In this document: positions 9,187 to 18,473 of the stretch, piece by piece
Layout of the letters: the number at the start of each line of letters is the position of its first letter
How positions within the stretch are numbered: the first letter of the stretch is position 1
Source of the DNA: Pseudomonadota bacterium
Lineage (GTDB): Bacteria > Myxococcota_A > UBA796 > GCA-2862545
NCBI GenBank assembly: GCA_005776945.1
Contig: SXOB01000004.1
Coordinates: 1 to 47,874, forward strand
Reading direction: 5' to 3'
DNA length: 47,874 nucleotides
Translations under genes and position numbers: made by a program
Notes under the pieces: model-generated
The model's database searches: none
Told to the model about the DNA's origin: nothing
Seen by the model: the letters and a program-made list of their open reading frames with translations, nothing else

Positions 9187-9196
9187 CAGCCTGCTG
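9184..9196. repeat. Short copy of the TAGCAGSCTGCTG end motif
   Basis: TAGCAGCCTGCTG at 9184-9196 differs by one base from the element end at 127-139 (TAGCAGGCTGCTG on the minus strand). Its first three bases are the kinase stop codon. It is followed by a GC palindrome (CGCCCGCGGGCG, 9199-9210) that resembles the interior of the left-edge element. It may be a decayed copy, or chance. The rest of the convergent gap (9197-9229) has no T-run, so I do not call a terminator. Confidence 0.35.
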
Positions 9197-9229
9197 GGCG
9201 CCCGCGGGCGGATGGCGACATCGGCCGAT

Positions 9230-9886
9230 TCACGTCGTCCTACGCGACATGGTTCTCCAGACCTTCCGCGCAGGCACGTCGAACACGCGTTCCTCTTCGA
9301 TGAGCAGTCCCGCGAGCCGGCCACCATAGACACATCCGGCATCCAACCCGACGACGTGAAGCCGGCCGTCACGCCGGACTTCAACTCGCCCTTGCACCGC
9401 GTCGTGGCCAAAGGCGACCCGCCGTTCCCCCGTGTAGACATGCACCCAGCGCGGGTCGTCGGGCCCTGTCTCCGGCCACCGTCGCCGGTACAAGAGGTCC
9501 CACCGGGTGGTCTTGGAGAGGTCACCCGAAGGGTGGATCGACGCGTGAACGACGGTCCAGCCCTCAACCTCAAGCGTCAGGGGGCGGGCCCTGAGCCATG
9601 GCAACCAACTCGGATCCACCTTGTCCAGGGCGTCGACGACGCTCTGTGCCGCGGCGTCTTCCGGCCTTTGGCCGTCGACCCGGTCGAGGAGCCGCACATC
9701 GTGGTTCCCAAGCACACTGTCGGCCATGCGATCGCGCAACTGGCACCAAACCCCCGCTGGGTCGGGTCCCTTGGTGAAGAGGTCGCCGACGGCAATCACG
9801 CACGTCGGGCGCGCGGACTCCAGCAGGCGGTCCAACTCTTCGGCGCACCCGTGGACGTCGCCGACGACCAGGGTTCGGGACGACAC
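9230..9886 (-). CDS. PPP-type metallophosphatase (bis(5'-nucleosyl)-tetraphosphatase-like)
   Basis: Small cytoplasmic calcineurin-like phosphatase of 218 residues. It has GDVHG (9-13), GDLFTKGPD (34-42) in place of the usual GDxxDRG, GNHD (60-63), a His pair at H114/H118 and GHD (160-162), the order of metal ligands in the PPP superfamily. Size and motif spacing fit the bacterial branch that includes symmetrical Ap4A hydrolases and lambda-type protein phosphatases; which substrate it uses cannot be decided from sequence. The TKG variant replaces the Asp-Arg of the second motif, so one metal or phosphate contact differs from textbook enzymes. GTG start at 9886, 5 nt after the stop of the upstream lipoprotein gene, indicates co-transcription on the minus strand. 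Confidence 0.85.
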   Translation of the reverse strand: MSSRTLVVGDVHGCAEELDRLLESARPTCVIAVGDLFTKGPDPAGVWCQLRDRMADSVLGNHDVRLLDRVDGQRPEDAAAQSVVDALDKVDPSWLPWLRARPLTLEVEGWTVVHASIHPSGDLSKTTRWDLLYRRRWPETGPDDPRWVHVYTGERRVAFGHDAVQGRVEVRRDGRLHVVGLDAGCVYGGRLAGLLIEEERVFDVPARKVWRTMSRRTT

Positions 9887-9891
9887 GCGGC

Positions 9892-10377
9892 TCAGTGGCC
9901 CGGAGGCAGCTTGGCGCCGGGCTTGACGATCGGGCCACGCGGCGGGTTGCGCCGCGGCTTGCCATCGCGGTCCGAGCCGTTGCGGCGCTCATCGGACTTG
10001 CATTCGCCGCCGTCGGAGATGCACTCACCCACGGCAGCGCAAGCCAGCGGGGTGGTGAGTTCGAAGGTGGGCGTCGCCGCATCTTCGGCCGGAGTCGTCT
10101 TGCAGCAGCAAGGAATGCACTCGGGACCGCTCACCCACCGGCCTTCCTTGTCGCCGCCGTAGGTTTCATTGCACTCGGCCGCGCCCTTGACGAGGGCGTG
10201 CTTCTTGTTTCCGTCGTCACCCTTGTACTCGCAGCACCACGCATCTTCATCGGCGTCGTTCTCTGGCACGGGAACGATGACCAGCTCCTTCTCGGCTTCG
10301 CCCATTCCGGGGATCATGCCGGTACACGTGCTGGCAAAGGCGAACGGGATCGAAAGGAGCAGCACGATGCGCTTCAA
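9892..10377 (-). CDS. Small Cys-rich putative lipoprotein, unknown function
   Basis: Not recognised. The best start is a TTG at 10377, because GGAGG lies 5 nt upstream and the resulting N-terminus (MKRIVLLLSIPFAFASTC) is a normal signal peptide ending at a possible lipidation Cys; the -1 Thr is unusual for a lipobox. The 161-residue product has clustered cysteines: CC in the middle, CxxCCC, and two later single Cys. It also has an acidic/Thr-rich part and a basic Pro/Gly-rich C-terminus. The Cys clusters suggest disulfides or metal binding in the periplasm or on the surface. It lies between the ATP-grasp gene (102 nt upstream) and the phosphatase (5 nt downstream). Confidence 0.7.
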   Translation of the reverse strand: MKRIVLLLSIPFAFASTCTGMIPGMGEAEKELVIVPVPENDADEDAWCCEYKGDDGNKKHALVKGAAECNETYGGDKEGRWVSGPECIPCCCKTTPAEDAATPTFELTTPLACAAVGECISDGGECKSDERRNGSDRDGKPRRNPPRGPIVKPGAKLPPGH

Positions 10378-10479
10378 GAGAGCCTCCGACGTCGCAGCGT
10401 GGCGACGCGACGCCTTCACACCCCGACGGCACGCGGTCAAGGCAAGGACTCATCGAATGGCGCCCGTCGCGAGCCGGGC

Positions 10480-11700
10480 CTACCCCAACTCGACCTGAAT
10501 CAACCGGACCAGACGTGCGAGTGCGTGCGATGCTTCGCGCGTCGTCGGCGCCTTGACGATGGCGTAGCCTTCGCCTTCGTACCCGTCGGCTGCGGGCTGT
10601 CCGGGCGTGGGCAGGCTGGCGTCGACCACGTAGCGGCCTACCTCCTCTTGCGCCTGAGCCAAGCCATGGACGGCGACGACCCTGCCCTTTCCTTTCCCCC
10701 GGAAAAAGACCGTGCCCGCTGCCGCGCTGCGCACCGGCGGGGAGAACCGGTCCCAGGCCACCAACTCTGCCCAACGTGCGTACATGTCGCACCCGTGGGC
10801 AAGGCCCATCAATGGCATGATGTTGGCGCCTGGGGGACGACAGCCCACTTCAGAGATCACGCCTCGACCGTCCGCCGTTCGGAACCACTCCATGTGGGCA
10901 AAGCCAGTCACCATCCCAAGCGCCTCAAGTGCCGCATCCGACGTCGGATGGAACGTCGTGAATTCCGGGTCGTCCGTTTCTCGCGGAAGCAGCACACAAT
11001 ACTGCATCCACGGATTTTCCAGGACCATCAGCGGGCTGGGCACGTACGCGGTCCCCGAACGCCACACCACCTTTCCGTCGACCATGGCGGATTCAGCCGT
11101 TTGCTCCCGCCCGACCACGAACTCCTCGCACTGCACCCCTGTGCCCTCTGCAACGCGCATCGCGGCAAAAACCGCCGCCATCTCGTTCGCATCGTTGACA
11201 CGCCAGGTGGACTTCGCCCCGGCCCCGGCTGGAGGCTTGCAAACGACTGGGAACCCGACCTCCTTGGCAAAGGCGAGTGCTTCCTCCACGTTTCCGACCA
11301 GCCGGCTCTTCGCGACCGGAAGGCCCACCTTGCGCAGGCGCGCCTTCATTACGTCCTTGTCCCGGAAGCCGCGTGCGACGTCCGCGCGCATGCCCGGCAG
11401 CCCAACCAACTCGCGCGCCTCAGCAATGGGCAGTTGCAGTTGCTCCAGGAAGCCGACCAAGGCGTCCACAGGACCGGTTCGCCGCGTCATTGTCTGGACG
11501 GCCTCGGCCAGTTGGCGCGGATCGCCGGCGTCCATGACACGGACGACATCCGTCAGACGTCCGCGTACCGATGGCGGGATCGAATCGACGGGCTCCATCG
11601 TGATCACGCACAGGTCGGTGTCCGCCAGGCCGTAGAAGCCCTGCAGGAAGCGCTGGGTGGAGCCCCGAAGGAACGGAGCCACGAACGCAATTCGGCGCAT
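10480..11700 (-). CDS. ATP-grasp domain protein (carboxylate-amine/thiol ligase type)
   Basis: Predicted ATP-dependent ligase of 406 residues. ATP-grasp hallmarks are the phosphate-binding lysine loop in VGFPVVCKPPAGAGAKST, the adenine-binding QCEEFVVG segment and the Mg-binding GVISEVGCRPPGANI. The N-terminal ~110 residues form a Rossmann-like pre-ATP-grasp domain. The C-terminal ~70 residues resemble the biotin carboxylase-like extension of the PurK/carbamoyl-phosphate synthase group. The chosen start is the ATG at 11700 (MRRIAFVAPF) because AGGA lies 7 nt upstream; an in-frame codon at 11718 has no such signal. The substrate is unknown and no partner biosynthetic genes are adjacent. It is in tandem with a membrane protein gene 45 nt upstream. 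Confidence 0.85.
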   Translation of the reverse strand: MRRIAFVAPFLRGSTQRFLQGFYGLADTDLCVITMEPVDSIPPSVRGRLTDVVRVMDAGDPRQLAEAVQTMTRRTGPVDALVGFLEQLQLPIAEARELVGLPGMRADVARGFRDKDVMKARLRKVGLPVAKSRLVGNVEEALAFAKEVGFPVVCKPPAGAGAKSTWRVNDANEMAAVFAAMRVAEGTGVQCEEFVVGREQTAESAMVDGKVVWRSGTAYVPSPLMVLENPWMQYCVLLPRETDDPEFTTFHPTSDAALEALGMVTGFAHMEWFRTADGRGVISEVGCRPPGANIMPLMGLAHGCDMYARWAELVAWDRFSPPVRSAAAGTVFFRGKGKGRVVAVHGLAQAQEEVGRYVVDASLPTPGQPAADGYEGEGYAIVKAPTTREASHALARLVRLIQVELG

Positions 11701-11745
11701 AGGGAATCCTGAGGACACACGCCCTAGCCGCGACCGCGCCGCCGT

Positions 11746-13335
11746 TCAACGCGGGCCGGACGCACCTGTCGGGGGAGGTTCCAACGGTGTCATGACCAGC
11801 GACGCACCCACCGCCACGCACCAAAGGAGTATGCCCCACGACGACAACGCATTGGTGGCATGCCTGTCCAAGCCGCTGACCTGCGCCGTATGCGCGACGA
11901 CTTCGACCGCGAATAACAGCGCCAACAGGCCCCGATGCAACCGCTCATCGAGCCGGGATGCGTGCCACACTACCGGAACGAGTCGAAGGTTGTAGTAGTT
12001 GGCCTGCGCCACGGTCGCCGCAAAGAACGGGATGACCATCAGCGCAGCGTCGTCCTCAGGCGGCCGACCGCGTCGCGCCATCACGGCGCCCAGCCACACG
12101 ACGATACCGAGCCCCAGCACGCGCAGGTAGGGCAAGACATCCAGGTAGTCCTGCTCCCGTTCCGCCATGCCACCTACGGCGCGGAGCGCCTCGCGCGTGG
12201 TCTCTCCGCGCCAGAGCACGACAGTGCCAAGGCCAATTCGCTGACTCGAAAAACTCCTGGCATGCAAGGCCAGGGCGTCGACCGACGCCCACATCGCGTC
12301 GGCGCCCCACCAAACGAGGCTCACAACACCCAAGGCCGTCACGGTCGCGACGGCCCCTCCCAACGTCGCCCACCCTACGCGCAATTGATGCCGATCTCGA
12401 CCGATGGCCCGCAATCCTGCCACGAGCCACGGAAACGCGAAGAGTGCAGGGAAGGCCCTCGTCATCGCCGCGAATGCGAGGAGGCTCCCGCTCATCGCGG
12501 GTCGACCAAGGCGCGACGCGGCCATGGCCGCCAGGAGTGCAGCCGACCAATCAAAGCGGAGCAAGGACTGCCCTAAGATGGGCCAACGGCCCGAGAACGT
12601 CGTGGCAAAGAACAGCACCGCCCACAAGGCAATGTCGACGCCATAGGCGCGGCCAACGAGCGCGAAGGCGCCTGCAAGCAGGGCCACGTCGATGTAGGTC
12701 GCCCAACCAAGCGACTCCACCGGTACCCACGATGCGATCGACGCCCCCGCCACGGCCCATGGCAGGGGCGGATTGTATCCGTGGTCAACAAAAAAGTTCT
12801 CGGCCAAAGCCCGCTTCGATAGCCGCCGAAGGAAGAAGCGTACGTCGTGTTCGAACGCATGCCATCGCTCCGGTGTGAATGCCCGGGCCACGTGAACCTG
12901 CCCGTGGGCCTCCGCGACGTCTCGCGATTCCAACTCGTCCGTCGCCAGATTTCGAATCTGGGTGATGTGGGACGTCGCAACGCCATCGTCGGCGACGAGC
13001 ATCGCGTTGTAAAGCTGGTCGTAGCCCAGTTCATCGAAATATTTGGCATTGAGGTAATAGTAGGTGACGTCCGTGACGTCGCCGGGACCCATGGCCACAG
13101 AACGGTCAAACTGCCAGTAGTTGGCCATGCCGAGAATGCAGAGCCCCCCGAGCGCCGCCCGGCGCAGGTCAGGACCGAATCGAAGAGCCAAGGCGGGCCA
13201 ACTCCACGCAAGGCCGATCGCAGCCACCGCCAACAGAGCACGGACCGTATGGGAGGTGTCCCGCTCGATGGGCGGAACGAACCCAAGGCTGGCCGCCAAG
13301 AGCAAGCCGATCGCAAGCGTCGCGCGCATCCCCAT
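11746..13335 (-). CDS. Polytopic membrane protein, possible GT-C glycosyltransferase
   Basis: Integral inner-membrane protein of 529 residues with roughly ten to twelve hydrophobic helices. After the second helix there is a long extracytoplasmic loop with acidic residues (GDVTDVTYYYLNAKYFDELG), and HGYNPPLPW later. Both recall the first loop and HPPLY-type motifs of GT-C (GT39/GT87-like) lipid-linked sugar transferases, but the match is loose and no catalytic Asp can be named with confidence. The start is one of two adjacent in-frame ATGs (13335 or 13329). It could equally be an uncharacterised transporter-like protein. It leads the minus-strand run down to 9230. Confidence 0.65.
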   Translation of the reverse strand: MGMRATLAIGLLLAASLGFVPPIERDTSHTVRALLAVAAIGLAWSWPALALRFGPDLRRAALGGLCILGMANYWQFDRSVAMGPGDVTDVTYYYLNAKYFDELGYDQLYNAMLVADDGVATSHITQIRNLATDELESRDVAEAHGQVHVARAFTPERWHAFEHDVRFFLRRLSKRALAENFFVDHGYNPPLPWAVAGASIASWVPVESLGWATYIDVALLAGAFALVGRAYGVDIALWAVLFFATTFSGRWPILGQSLLRFDWSAALLAAMAASRLGRPAMSGSLLAFAAMTRAFPALFAFPWLVAGLRAIGRDRHQLRVGWATLGGAVATVTALGVVSLVWWGADAMWASVDALALHARSFSSQRIGLGTVVLWRGETTREALRAVGGMAEREQDYLDVLPYLRVLGLGIVVWLGAVMARRGRPPEDDAALMVIPFFAATVAQANYYNLRLVPVVWHASRLDERLHRGLLALLFAVEVVAHTAQVSGLDRHATNALSSWGILLWCVAVGASLVMTPLEPPPTGASGPR

Positions 13336-13419
13336 GCTTCGCCGCTACAACCGCGGGCGCGGCATCGCCAGCCCTTCATCCGAACCCGGGATGTGCCGAC
13401 GAGCCTTGCGGGGGACACC

Positions 13420-14082
13420 ATGGGCTCAGCGGCATCGCCGCCGGGGTTTGCCGCTCTGCGTGAAGTCGAGGCCACGTTGTGGGACCTCGTCATGACGCAT
13501 GCTCCGGCCCTCATTGTGTTGCCAGGGCGCAACGGCGCGTTCCTGGCGCTCTTCGACCGGCTGGAGAGGCACCTCGTGACCTTCGAGATCACGGGCAGGG
13601 GCCCCAGGACCTTCAAGCCCCAGCCGGCCGCCGTGTCCTTTCACCACGACGGCCGCTCCTCCATGTTCCTCTCCTCAGCGGAAGCTTGGCGCTTCGACGC
13701 ACGGGGGCCACCGCGGTTGCTCGTCCGCGTTCCCGAGCAGATCGTCGTCGAGTCCCGCCGATTCCCGCGCTTCCCGGTCGCGCTGGAGATGGGCATCGGC
13801 GTTCGTGCGACGTCGAACGACGTGGCCACGGCGCCGCGACTGGTCGACCTTGGACAGGGCGGCTGCCGACTCGCATACGGCGCAGGCGCCGTCCCTGAGT
13901 GGACCGCCGGAACCGTGGTCCGGCTGACGCTGACGGCGCCGCCCAACGCCCCGCTCCTGCTGCACGCCGTCGTCGTCCGGCGATCGGGGAACGAGTTCGG
14001 GCTCGCGTTCCAAGTGGATGCCCGAAGCCACGAAGCGGCCGCCTTGCGAAGTCTGATCCGCGGAGTGGCAGCTCTGAGCTGA
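13420..14082 (+). CDS. PilZ-domain protein
   Basis: A 220-residue soluble protein. The N-terminal ~105 residues form a YcgR-N-like beta domain, and the C-terminal ~110 residues are a PilZ domain. The arginine motif is present (R113 and R117 in ESRRFPRFPV). The second motif reads DLGQGG (143-148), so the usual Ser of D/N-x-S-x-x-G is Gly. Binding of cyclic di-GMP is therefore possible but may be weakened. Proteins with this layout act as flagellar or pilus brakes in other bacteria; no motility genes are nearby. The reading frame is open far upstream, but the ATG at 13420 is chosen for its purine-rich leader (GGGGGACACC) and because homology-like sequence begins here. It is divergent from the membrane protein at 13335, and about 140 nt upstream of the topoisomerase pair. 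Confidence 0.75.
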   Translation: MGSAASPPGFAALREVEATLWDLVMTHAPALIVLPGRNGAFLALFDRLERHLVTFEITGRGPRTFKPQPAAVSFHHDGRSSMFLSSAEAWRFDARGPPRLLVRVPEQIVVESRRFPRFPVALEMGIGVRATSNDVATAPRLVDLGQGGCRLAYGAGAVPEWTAGTVVRLTLTAPPNAPLLLHAVVVRRSGNEFGLAFQVDARSHEAAALRSLIRGVAALS

Positions 14083-14180
14083 CGTCGCGACCGACCTCGC
14101 CGCGCCGCCCTCCGCAGATGAACTGGAAGCCCAGACACGGCGGTCCACACGACGTTCCCGTGCGCGTTGCCATTCCCTGG

Positions 14181-14191
14181 CAGCCTGCTAG
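14181..14191. repeat. Short AGCCTGCTAG motif upstream of parC
   Basis: CAGCCTGCTAG matches the terminal bases of the left-edge element (130-140) exactly, 30 nt upstream of the parC start. No hairpin or A/T-run accompanies it, so it may be a remnant or chance. The rest of the gap 14083-14220 shows no gene and no clear promoter. Confidence 0.3.
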
Positions 14192-14220
14192 ACGGCGAAC
14201 CCGCCTCCCCGAGTCCCCCC

Positions 14221-16539
14221 ATGTCGGTCACGGCCGTCGCGCTGCACGAAGCCGCCAGCCAGCGATACCTCAACTACGCGTTGTCCGTGATCACGGCGCG
14301 GGCCCTGCCCGACGTTCGCGACGGCCTCAAGCCCGTCCAGCGCCGCATTCTCTACACCATGTACCGCGAACTCAACCTCGATCCCGAGGGGCGGTACCGT
14401 AAATGCGCCGCTGTCGTCGGGGAGGTGATGGGCAAATACCACCCCCACGGCGACAGTTCGATCTACGAAGCCCTCGTCCGCATGGCCCAGGACTTTTCGT
14501 TGGCCGTGCCACTTGTCGACGGCCAGGGCAACTTTGGGTCGCTCGACGGGGACCCCGCCGCAGCCATGCGGTACACGGAGTGCCGGCTCGCGAGCGCCGC
14601 GCGAGAGTTGCTGACCGAACTCGACCAGCGCACCGTCCCAGTGCGGCCGACCTACGACGGCCAGCGGGTCGAGCCCGTCGTCCTCCCTGCCCAGTTCCCT
14701 CACCTGCTCGTCAACGGCTGCGAGGGCATCGCCGTCGGCATGGCGACCCGCATACCGCCCCACCACCTTGGCGAAGTGATCTCGGCCGCCGTTCGCTTGA
14801 TCGACGACCGGCAGGCCCCCCTCGAAGCGCTGCTCGAGGACATTCAAGGACCCGATTTTCCGACCGGGGGCCGCATCCTCGCGACCAGAGACGAAATCCG
14901 GGACGCCTACGCGACGGGCCAAGGTTCCCTGAAGGTACAGGCGGAGTGGGCCGTCGAGAAAGACGGTCGCCGCACGCAGGTCGTGATTCGTTCCGTCCCC
15001 TACGGAAGCAACAAGGCGCGCCTCGTCGAGGACATTGCCGACCACGTGCGCGAGAAGCGGCTGCCCCAACTGGTTGACGTTCGCGACGAGTCCACCGAAG
15101 ACGTCCGCGTCGTCCTCGAACTGCGCGCCGGCGCGACCCCCGAAGAGGTCATGGCGTGGCTGTACAGGCGCACGGGACTGCAAACGACCTTCCCGATCAA
15201 CCTCACCGCGCTCGTCCCGGCCGACGAGTCCGGCGATGCGACTGCCCCCGTTCGCCTCGACCTACGCACTGCGCTCCTCTTTTGGCTCGACTTCCGCCAC
15301 GACACGGTTCGCAAGCGGTTGGAATTCGAACTCGCCACCCTGCGAGAGAGAATCGAGGTCCTCGAGGGCTTTGCGCGCATCTTCGACGCGCTGGACGAGG
15401 CCATCGCCCTCATTCGGCGTTCTGAAGGGCGGCGCGACGCCAGGGAGCGCCTCATGGACCGCTTCGACCTGTCCGAGTTGCAGGCCGACGCCATCCTCGA
15501 CCTGCGCCTCTACCGGCTCGCCAGCCTGGAAATCCGCCTCGTCCTCGAGGAACTGGCCGAGAAGCGTGCGGCCGCGGACCGCATCGCGACCGTCCTCGCT
15601 TCCGACGAGGAGCTTTGGGCGACCGTGCGCGGCGAGTTGCTCGCGCTTCGCTCCGCCTACGGGCGTCCGCGGCGCACGACCGTCGTCGCCCCGGCGGCCG
15701 CTGTGCTCACCTTCGAAGAGTCCGCGTACATCGTGGATGAAGACGCCTACGTGGTCGTCACCAAAGACGGATGGATCAAACGCCAAGCGTCCTTCTCCGA
15801 CCTTGGCCGCATCCGCGTTCGAGAAGACGACGCCATCGCCGTCCTCCTGCGCGTCCGCACTCGTTCGACCCTGACCTTTCTGACGTCTGCGGGCTCGGCC
15901 TACACGATGCGCGTCGACGATGTCCCCAACACCACCGGCCACGGCGAACCCCTCCAGCGACGCTTCGCCTTCGCGGACGGCGAGCGCGTCGTCGGCGTCC
16001 TGTCGCACGACGTGCGCCATCGCCCGGCTCAAGTGGCCCTCCCGCTCGGCGACGACCCGCCGGGACCGTACGCGTTCGCCATCACGGCTCACGGGCGCGT
16101 TCTGCGATTTGCGACCGCCGCACACGAAGAGCCCTCCACGCGCAACGGCCGGAAGTACGCACGGTTGGACGGCGAGGACACCGTCTTCCTGGCCAGCGCA
16201 GTCCGCCCGGGCGACCGCGTTTGCATCGCCACGCTGCGCGGCCGGGCAGCGGTGTTCGGGGCCGACGAGGTCGGCGTCCTGCGGGCGGCGGGAAAGGGCG
16301 TCACCGGAATCAAGCTCCGCGAGGACGACACCGTGATGGCCCTTGTGCTTGCCCCCGACGCGGAGACGGGAGCGGCCGTCGTCACGGCTCAGGGACGCGA
16401 ACTCGTCGTTTGCGAAAAGAAATTCGGCCTCGGGCCTCGCGGGGGTCGCGGCCACGTCGTCCTTCAACGCGGGACCATCGACGTCTGGAAACGCGGTCCC
16501 ATCATTCTCTTGGGTCCATCTGACCCAGCGGAGGCCTGA
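14221..16539 (+). CDS. parC: Type IIA topoisomerase subunit A, ParC-like
   Basis: DNA cleavage/religation subunit of 772 residues. The winged-helix core contains the active-site Tyr118 in [21 protein letters not shown] (quinolone-determining region, with Ser79 and Glu83 equivalent to E. coli ParC Ser80/Glu84) and a coiled-coil tower, followed by a beta-pinwheel C-terminal domain (~480-770). A GyrA-box-like GPRGGRG occurs near the C-terminus but lacks the canonical leading Gln, so the gyrase versus topo IV decision rests mainly on the partner, whose DADSDGHH Toprim motif I associate with ParE of this bacterial group. Tyr118, with the Ser79/Glu83 spacing, is close to ParC numbering. The ATG at 14221 is preferred over an in-frame ATG 54 nt upstream because the conserved N-terminus begins here; no strong ribosome site is seen. 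It overlaps parE by one base (TGATG). Confidence 0.85.
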   Translation: MSVTAVALHEAASQRYLNYALSVITARALPDVRDGLKPVQRRILYTMYRELNLDPEGRYRKCAAVVGEVMGKYHPHGDSSIYEALVRMAQDFSLAVPLVDGQGNFGSLDGDPAAAMRYTECRLASAARELLTELDQRTVPVRPTYDGQRVEPVVLPAQFPHLLVNGCEGIAVGMATRIPPHHLGEVISAAVRLIDDRQAPLEALLEDIQGPDFPTGGRILATRDEIRDAYATGQGSLKVQAEWAVEKDGRRTQVVIRSVPYGSNKARLVEDIADHVREKRLPQLVDVRDESTEDVRVVLELRAGATPEEVMAWLYRRTGLQTTFPINLTALVPADESGDATAPVRLDLRTALLFWLDFRHDTVRKRLEFELATLRERIEVLEGFARIFDALDEAIALIRRSEGRRDARERLMDRFDLSELQADAILDLRLYRLASLEIRLVLEELAEKRAAADRIATVLASDEELWATVRGELLALRSAYGRPRRTTVVAPAAAVLTFEESAYIVDEDAYVVVTKDGWIKRQASFSDLGRIRVREDDAIAVLLRVRTRSTLTFLTSAGSAYTMRVDDVPNTTGHGEPLQRRFAFADGERVVGVLSHDVRHRPAQVALPLGDDPPGPYAFAITAHGRVLRFATAAHEEPSTRNGRKYARLDGEDTVFLASAVRPGDRVCIATLRGRAAVFGADEVGVLRAAGKGVTGIKLREDDTVMALVLAPDAETGAAVVTAQGRELVVCEKKFGLGPRGGRGHVVLQRGTIDVWKRGPIILLGPSDPAEA

Positions 16540-18449
16540 TGGCGCGGCCCCCTAGCTACACGGCGCGGGACATCGCGGTTCTCGACGGAATCGAAGCTGT
16601 CCGCAAGCGGCCAGGCATGTACATCGGCGGCACCGGAACGGGCGGACTGCATCACCTCGTCTGGGAGATTGTCGACAACGCCGTCGACGAGGCGATGAAT
16701 GGCCATGCCACCGGCATCACGGTGACCCTGCACAGCTCCGGCACCACGGTGTCCGTCGACGACAACGGACGCGGAATCCCGGTCGACGAACATCCGACGC
16801 TCAAGCGCTCGGCGTTGGAAGTCGTGTTGACGACGCTCCATGCAGGCGGGAAGTTCGGCGGCGCGTCCTATGAGGCGACCGGCGGCCTCCATGGCGTCGG
16901 CAGCAGCGCCGTCAACGCGCTGAGCAGCCACCTCGAGGCGCGCATTCGCCGCGACGGTCAGGAGTGGGTCCAGAGCTACAAGCGCGGGGTCCCCCAAGGC
17001 CCGGTCGTCCCTGTCGGCCCTGCTCGCGGCACCGGTACGACCATCACGTTCACGGCCGATCCTACCATTTTCGAGGAACACCATTTCGAGGCGGCCCGAA
17101 TCCACGCGGCCCTCGAGACGCGCGCTTGGCTCAACAAGGGCCTGCGCATCGTGTTCCGCGACCAGGTGACCGGCAGGTCGACCGAGTTTCGCTTCGACGG
17201 CGGCGTGAGCGACTACGTGGAGACCCTCGTCACCCGCGAGGGTCTGCACCGGTCCTTCGACGCTCGCTTTGCGATTGACCGCACCCAGGGCATTCGCGTC
17301 GACCTCGCCATCACGTGGACCGAGGCGCCCACTGAACGCGTCTTGTCCTACGCGAACGGCATTCACACCTCCGACGGTGGCACACACGAACAGGGCCTTC
17401 GCGACGCCGCGGCCCGCGCGGTCCGCGCATTCATCGAAACCCACGACCTCATGCCGCGGAATCTGACCCTGACGGCTGAGGATCTACGCGAAGGCGTTGT
17501 GGCCGTCTTGTCGGTACGACTGCGGGATCCCCAATTCCAAGGGCAGACGAAGGGACGGCTCAACAACCCCGACGTTCGCGGTTTGGTCGAGGGCATCGTT
17601 CGTCCCGCCCTCGAACAGTGGATGCACGCGAATCGGCCCACCGGCGAGGCCATCGTTGCTCGGGCCATCGCCGCGGCGCGCGTCCGTATCGCGAGCCGAG
17701 CTGCAGCCAACGAGGTCCGAGCCCGCTCGGCGACCACGAGCCGCCTCGCGCTCCCGGGCAAGCTCGCGGATTGTTCAGCCACCGACACCGACGAACGCGA
17801 GGTCTTCCTCGTGGAGGGCGACTCGGCCGGCGGGTCCGCCAAACAGGCCCGGGACCGCCGAACCCAGGCCGTCCTCCCGCTTCGCGGCAAGGTGCTCAAC
17901 GCCGAGCAGGCGACTGCCAAGAAGCTCCTCGCCAACGAGGAACTCAACAGTATCGTCGTCGCGCTTGGTTGCGGCATGGGCAGCGACTTCCGCGCCGACC
18001 GCCTGCGTTACCAACGCGTCATTTTGCTGATGGACGCCGACAGCGACGGCCACCACATCGCGACGCTCCTCCTGACGTTTTTCTACCGGCACCTCCGCCC
18101 CGTCATCGACGGCGGGCATCTCTTTCTCGCGCAGCCACCTCTCTACCGGATTGCGTCGGGCTCCGACACGTTTTGGGCCAGCGACGACCGCGACCGCGAC
18201 AGGATTCTCAAGCGCTTGCCCCCCCGCGCCAAGCCCGAGATCACGCGATTCAAGGGCTTGGGTGAAATGCCGCCCCGAACGTTGTTTGAGACAACGCTGG
18301 ATCCCCAGCGTCGCCGGCTCGTTCGCGTCGAGATTCGGGATCCGCTGGCGACCGACGAGCGCATCTCCGAGTTGATGGGCAAGGACCCTGCGAACCGCTA
18401 CCGCTTCATCACGGAGCGCGCCGCGGACGCCGACGACCTCGACGTCTGA
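16539..18449 (+). CDS. parE: Type IIA topoisomerase subunit B, ParE-like
   Basis: ATPase subunit of 636 residues, partner of the upstream A subunit. The GHKL ATPase has [19 protein letters not shown] and [15 protein letters not shown]. The transducer follows, then the Toprim domain with E426 (EGDSAGG) and D499/D501/D503 (DADSDGHHI), and a C-terminal RFKGLGEM region. The short total length, without the ~170-residue GyrB insertion, fits ParE. GGAGG lies 4 nt before the ATG, and the TGATG overlap implies translational coupling that would keep the subunits equimolar. Without the genome's other type II topoisomerase for comparison, GyrB is not fully excluded. The gene converges on a protease gene 24 nt away, with no terminator visible in that gap. 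Confidence 0.88.
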   Translation: MARPPSYTARDIAVLDGIEAVRKRPGMYIGGTGTGGLHHLVWEIVDNAVDEAMNGHATGITVTLHSSGTTVSVDDNGRGIPVDEHPTLKRSALEVVLTTLHAGGKFGGASYEATGGLHGVGSSAVNALSSHLEARIRRDGQEWVQSYKRGVPQGPVVPVGPARGTGTTITFTADPTIFEEHHFEAARIHAALETRAWLNKGLRIVFRDQVTGRSTEFRFDGGVSDYVETLVTREGLHRSFDARFAIDRTQGIRVDLAITWTEAPTERVLSYANGIHTSDGGTHEQGLRDAAARAVRAFIETHDLMPRNLTLTAEDLREGVVAVLSVRLRDPQFQGQTKGRLNNPDVRGLVEGIVRPALEQWMHANRPTGEAIVARAIAAARVRIASRAAANEVRARSATTSRLALPGKLADCSATDTDEREVFLVEGDSAGGSAKQARDRRTQAVLPLRGKVLNAEQATAKKLLANEELNSIVVALGCGMGSDFRADRLRYQRVILLMDADSDGHHIATLLLTFFYRHLRPVIDGGHLFLAQPPLYRIASGSDTFWASDDRDRDRILKRLPPRAKPEITRFKGLGEMPPRTLFETTLDPQRRRLVRVEIRDPLATDERISELMGKDPANRYRFITERAADADDLDV

Positions 18450-18473
18450 ACCCAACCTCCTTCGCCTCGACCG

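Noticed and set aside
9199..9210. GC palindrome as a rho-independent terminator between convergent genes
   Set aside because: The stem would be only four base pairs after allowing a loop, and no T-run follows on either strand.
13641..14273. Minus-strand frame spanning the PilZ gene and the parC leader
   Set aside because: No recognisable domain, no ribosome site, and it is antisense to a PilZ domain with identifiable motifs.
16420..16460. GyrA box making the A subunit a gyrase
   Set aside because: The sequence GPRGGRG is similar but lacks the canonical leading Gln, and the B subunit has ParE-like length and a DADSDGHH motif; I keep ParC/ParE with moderate certainty.
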